Origin: Anaerolineae bacterium
GTDB lineage: Bacteria > Chloroflexota > Anaerolineae > Anaerolineales > E44-bin32
DNA: 17,099 bases
Direction: 5' to 3'
Assembly (NCBI GenBank): GCA_030598885.1
Contig: JAUVOZ010000024.1
Coordinates: 1-17,099, forward strand
Shown here: one piece after another, positions 15,163 through 17,099 of the stretch
Layout of the letters: each line of letters starts with the position of its first letter
Position numbering within the stretch: position 1 is the stretch's first letter
Made by a program: the position numbers and the translations under genes
Notes under the pieces: generated by a model
Told to the model about the DNA's origin: nothing
Databases searched by the model: none
The model's input: the letters and a program-made list of their open reading frames with translations, nothing else

Positions 15163-16695
15163 ATGGCTCGTTTGCATGAATATCAGGGTAAAAGTTTATT
15201 GAAGGAAGCGAAAATTCCTGTCCCGAAAGGTGGCTCGGCTCGATCGGCAAAAGAAGCAAGAGCTCTTGCGGAAGAAATCGGTGGAGCTGTGGTTGTCAAA
15301 GCCCAAGCATGGGTCACTGGGCGAGCTGAGTTGGGTGCGATTCGTTTTGCAGATACTCCAGATACAGCTGCAGAAGCCGCGTCTGAAATTCTCGGTATGC
15401 AGATAAAAGGTTACTTGGTCGATACGGTGATGGTGGAGGGTAAACTGGAGATCGAGCGTGAGTTCTACGCTGGTGTGATCATCGACGACCAGTCCCAAGC
15501 CCCGGTGATGATTTTCAGCAGTATCGGGGGAAGCGGGATTGAGGAGATTGCAGAGAAATACCCGGAGGCGGTTGCCCGGACGGTTATCGACATCCAACGC
15601 GGCCTACCGGACCACCAGGCTAGGAATCTCATCCGTCAGGTTGGGTTGCATGGCAAACTACAACTCAGTCTCGGGAACCTGCTTACCCGGCTCTACGGAG
15701 TTGCTCGGCGATATGATGCTCGAGCAGCGGAGATCAACCCTATCGTACTTACCCCGGAGGGAAAATTATTCGCCGCCGACTGCCGGATCACCGTAGACGA
15801 TTATGCTGTATATCGACATCCTGAGTTGGGCATAGAGCTTGCGCGCGAGTTCGATCGACCGCCTACTGATCTGGAAATAATCGCCTGGCAGGTTGAGAAG
15901 AACGACTATCGGGGAACGTTTTACTTTATTCAATTGGAACAGGATTTCAAGCCTGGCGAAGGTGTGATCGGCTTCCATGGAGCTGGAGGTGGAGGCTCGA
16001 TGATGAGCATGGACGCCGTTCTGAATCGCGGCTACAAATTAGCGAATTTCGTCGATACAAGTGGCAACCCACCGGCATCGAAAGTATACCGTGCCGCGCG
16101 AATCATCCTAGCCCAGGACGGTATTGATGGATACTTCGCCTCAGGATCAGGTGTAGCCTCACAAGAACAATTCCACAGCGCTCGAGGTTTAGTGAAAGCC
16201 TTTATGGAACAACCGTTAACCGTACCAGCGGTTATCCGCCTGGGAGGAAACGCCGAGGAACGGGCGATCGCCATCCTGGAGCGAGCTCAAGGGGAAATCC
16301 AAACTCCAATAGAAGGTTACGGTAAAGACGACTCTCCCGAATTCTGCGCCGAGCGTCTTGATACACTTATTCAGAATTTTTCCCGCTCAATCATAAAACC
16401 AGCAAGGAAGATCCATCCGGAACCTCAGGATCCATATACCTTCGAGACAGTGACCAGCGGCACGGTAATCCTTGATCATGCTGCCTGTCTGGATTGTGAG
16501 ACTAAGATATGCATCGATACCTGTGTGCCAGGTATACTCAGCTTGGAGGGTGAGGTACCTAAGTTGAATATAACCCAGGAGGAAGCCAAGAAAGGGGGTT
16601 GTATTGAATGCCTGGCATGTGAGATTGAATGTTACTTCGAAGGAAACCAAGGTGGTCACATTATCCTGCCAATCCCAGGCTTGGATAGAGTTTAA
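15163..16695 (+). CDS. sucC: succinyl-CoA synthetase beta-like subunit fused to a FixX-like ferredoxin domain
   Basis: Residues 1 to about 400 form an ATP-grasp plus CoA-ligase module like SucC: HEYQGKSLLKEAKIPVP at the N-terminus, a VVKAQ nucleotide-site start, and AEINPIV. Paired with SucD it should form an acyl-CoA (most likely succinyl-CoA) with ATP. Ordinary SucC ends near 390 residues; this one has 510. The extra C-terminus carries C442, C445, C450, C454 and C480, C483, C486, C490, with the GCIECLACEIEC form and following Gly-rich strand seen in FixX and ETF-quinone-oxidoreductase ferredoxin domains, so it should bind two [4Fe-4S] clusters. The synthetase part is divergent: the usual GGRGKAGG reads TGRAELGA, the phosphate-loop GGGA region reads TSGNPP, and NIFGGI reads ASGSGV. 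Substrate is therefore less certain. A GAGAGGG ribosome site precedes the ATG. Confidence 0.85.
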   Translation: MARLHEYQGKSLLKEAKIPVPKGGSARSAKEARALAEEIGGAVVVKAQAWVTGRAELGAIRFADTPDTAAEAASEILGMQIKGYLVDTVMVEGKLEIEREFYAGVIIDDQSQAPVMIFSSIGGSGIEEIAEKYPEAVARTVIDIQRGLPDHQARNLIRQVGLHGKLQLSLGNLLTRLYGVARRYDARAAEINPIVLTPEGKLFAADCRITVDDYAVYRHPELGIELAREFDRPPTDLEIIAWQVEKNDYRGTFYFIQLEQDFKPGEGVIGFHGAGGGGSMMSMDAVLNRGYKLANFVDTSGNPPASKVYRAARIILAQDGIDGYFASGSGVASQEQFHSARGLVKAFMEQPLTVPAVIRLGGNAEERAIAILERAQGEIQTPIEGYGKDDSPEFCAERLDTLIQNFSRSIIKPARKIHPEPQDPYTFETVTSGTVILDHAACLDCETKICIDTCVPGILSLEGEVPKLNITQEEAKKGGCIECLACEIECYFEGNQGGHIILPIPGLDRV

Positions 16696-16697
16696 AC

Positions 16698-16712
16698 AGA
16701 CCTCAGAGGTCT
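16698..16712 (+). repeat. small hairpin between sucC and sucD
   Basis: AGACCT and AGGTCT form a perfect 6-bp stem around CAG, starting two bases after the sucC stop. There is no T-run (AGGAAAAAA follows), so it is more likely a stability or attenuating element in the 36-nt gap than a full terminator. Confidence 0.4.
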
Positions 16713-16731
16713 AGGAAAAAATGGAGCGTGT

Positions 16732-17099
16732 ATGGCCATCCTGATTGACGAAACCAAACGTGTGCTTGTGCAGGGGATAACCGGTCGTGAAGGACGGATA
16801 CGCGCGCGTTTAATGCAGGAATATGGGACGCAGGTTGTAGCCGGCGTGACCCCCGGAAAGGGTGGGCAAGAGATAGATGGCGTGCCCGTATTCGACACCG
16901 TTCAGGAAGCCTGGGAGAAGGTGGGAGCCTTTGAAGTTAGCGTATTGTTTATCCCCGCACCGATTGTAAAAAGTGCCGCTCTGGAGGCGATTGACGCAGG
17001 GGTCAAACTGCTGGTGATCGTCCCCGACCGGGTTCCAATTTATGACGTATTGGAGATCGCCTACGCCGCCAAACAGACTGGCGCCAGATTTGTCGGTCC
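16732..17099 (+). CDS. sucD: succinyl-CoA synthetase alpha-like subunit, cut by the window end
   Basis: The first 122 codons of a SucD-type CoA-binding subunit. The opening MAILID, VLVQGITGREG (CoA-binding Rossmann loop), GTQVVAGVTPGKGG, GVPVFDTVQEA, and the segment ending in VPAP-like IPAPIVKSAALEAIDAG follow the family closely. The usual TEGIP segment reads PDRVP instead. The catalytic phosphohistidine region lies beyond the window, so activity cannot be judged. ATG 16732 has GGAG at a good distance, 36 bases after sucC, so the two are co-transcribed. It would take the beta subunit's phosphate and CoA to make the acyl-CoA. Confidence 0.88.
   Translation, partial: MAILIDETKRVLVQGITGREGRIRARLMQEYGTQVVAGVTPGKGGQEIDGVPVFDTVQEAWEKVGAFEVSVLFIPAPIVKSAALEAIDAGVKLLVIVPDRVPIYDVLEIAYAAKQTGARFVG

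Noticed and set aside
1..17099. CRISPR arrays, tRNA or rRNA genes, insertion sequences, phage genes
   Set aside because: No spaced direct repeats, tRNA T-arm sequence with matching stems, transposase or terminal repeats were found on either strand.

Overview
The window looks like a chromosomal segment of an anaerobic, uncultured-type bacterium with moderate GC. Bacterial character is seen in clear Shine-Dalgarno sites, sigma70-like -35/-10 boxes, a classic intrinsic terminator, and frequent GTG/TTG starts. The gene content is HdrABC/MvhADG, ferredoxin-dependent 2-oxoacid oxidoreductase, a soluble fumarate-reductase-like pair and succinyl-CoA synthetase. That mix is known from methanogens and from several anaerobic bacterial lineages. 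I cannot assign a phylum from sequence alone (Chloroflexota- or Bipolaricaulota-like is only a guess).

Layout. Positions 1-1676 are gene-poor: a probable 55-residue one-helix membrane protein (231-398, +), a 91-residue helical protein (644-919, -), a strong rho-independent terminator (1343-1380, +) and a long leader. A pyruvate kinase gene follows (1677-3107, +). Converging on it is one long leftward operon of twelve genes, 14613 down to 3209: korC, hdrA, mvhD, mvhG, mvhA, hdrC, hdrB, frdB, frdA, korD, korA, korB. Nearly every junction overlaps or is 17 nt or shorter; the only real gap is about 150 nt between mvhA and hdrC. A 549-bp divergent control region separates korC from a rightward sucC-sucD pair (15163 to the window end, sucD cut off).

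How the parts fit (inference). MvhADG would oxidise H2 and pass electrons to the flavoprotein HdrA, which in known complexes bifurcates electrons between ferredoxin and a higher-potential acceptor reached through HdrBC. Here HdrBC is followed directly by a [2Fe-2S]/2x[4Fe-4S] protein and a fumarate-reductase flavoprotein with no membrane anchor, so fumarate is the natural candidate acceptor. Succinate would be activated by SucCD, and succinyl-CoA plus CO2 plus reduced ferredoxin would give 2-oxoglutarate by KorABCD. The set would therefore couple H2 to a reductive half-TCA segment, fumarate to 2-oxoglutarate. Run backwards it would oxidise 2-oxoglutarate to fumarate with H2 release. The sequence does not reveal direction.

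The most unusual element is sucC: its synthetase domain carries altered glycine-rich motifs and is fused at the C-terminus to an eight-cysteine FixX-like ferredoxin domain. A redox domain on an ATP-grasp CoA ligase, divergent from an operon making the ferredoxin-dependent enzyme that would use its product, is the best candidate here for an undescribed coupling.
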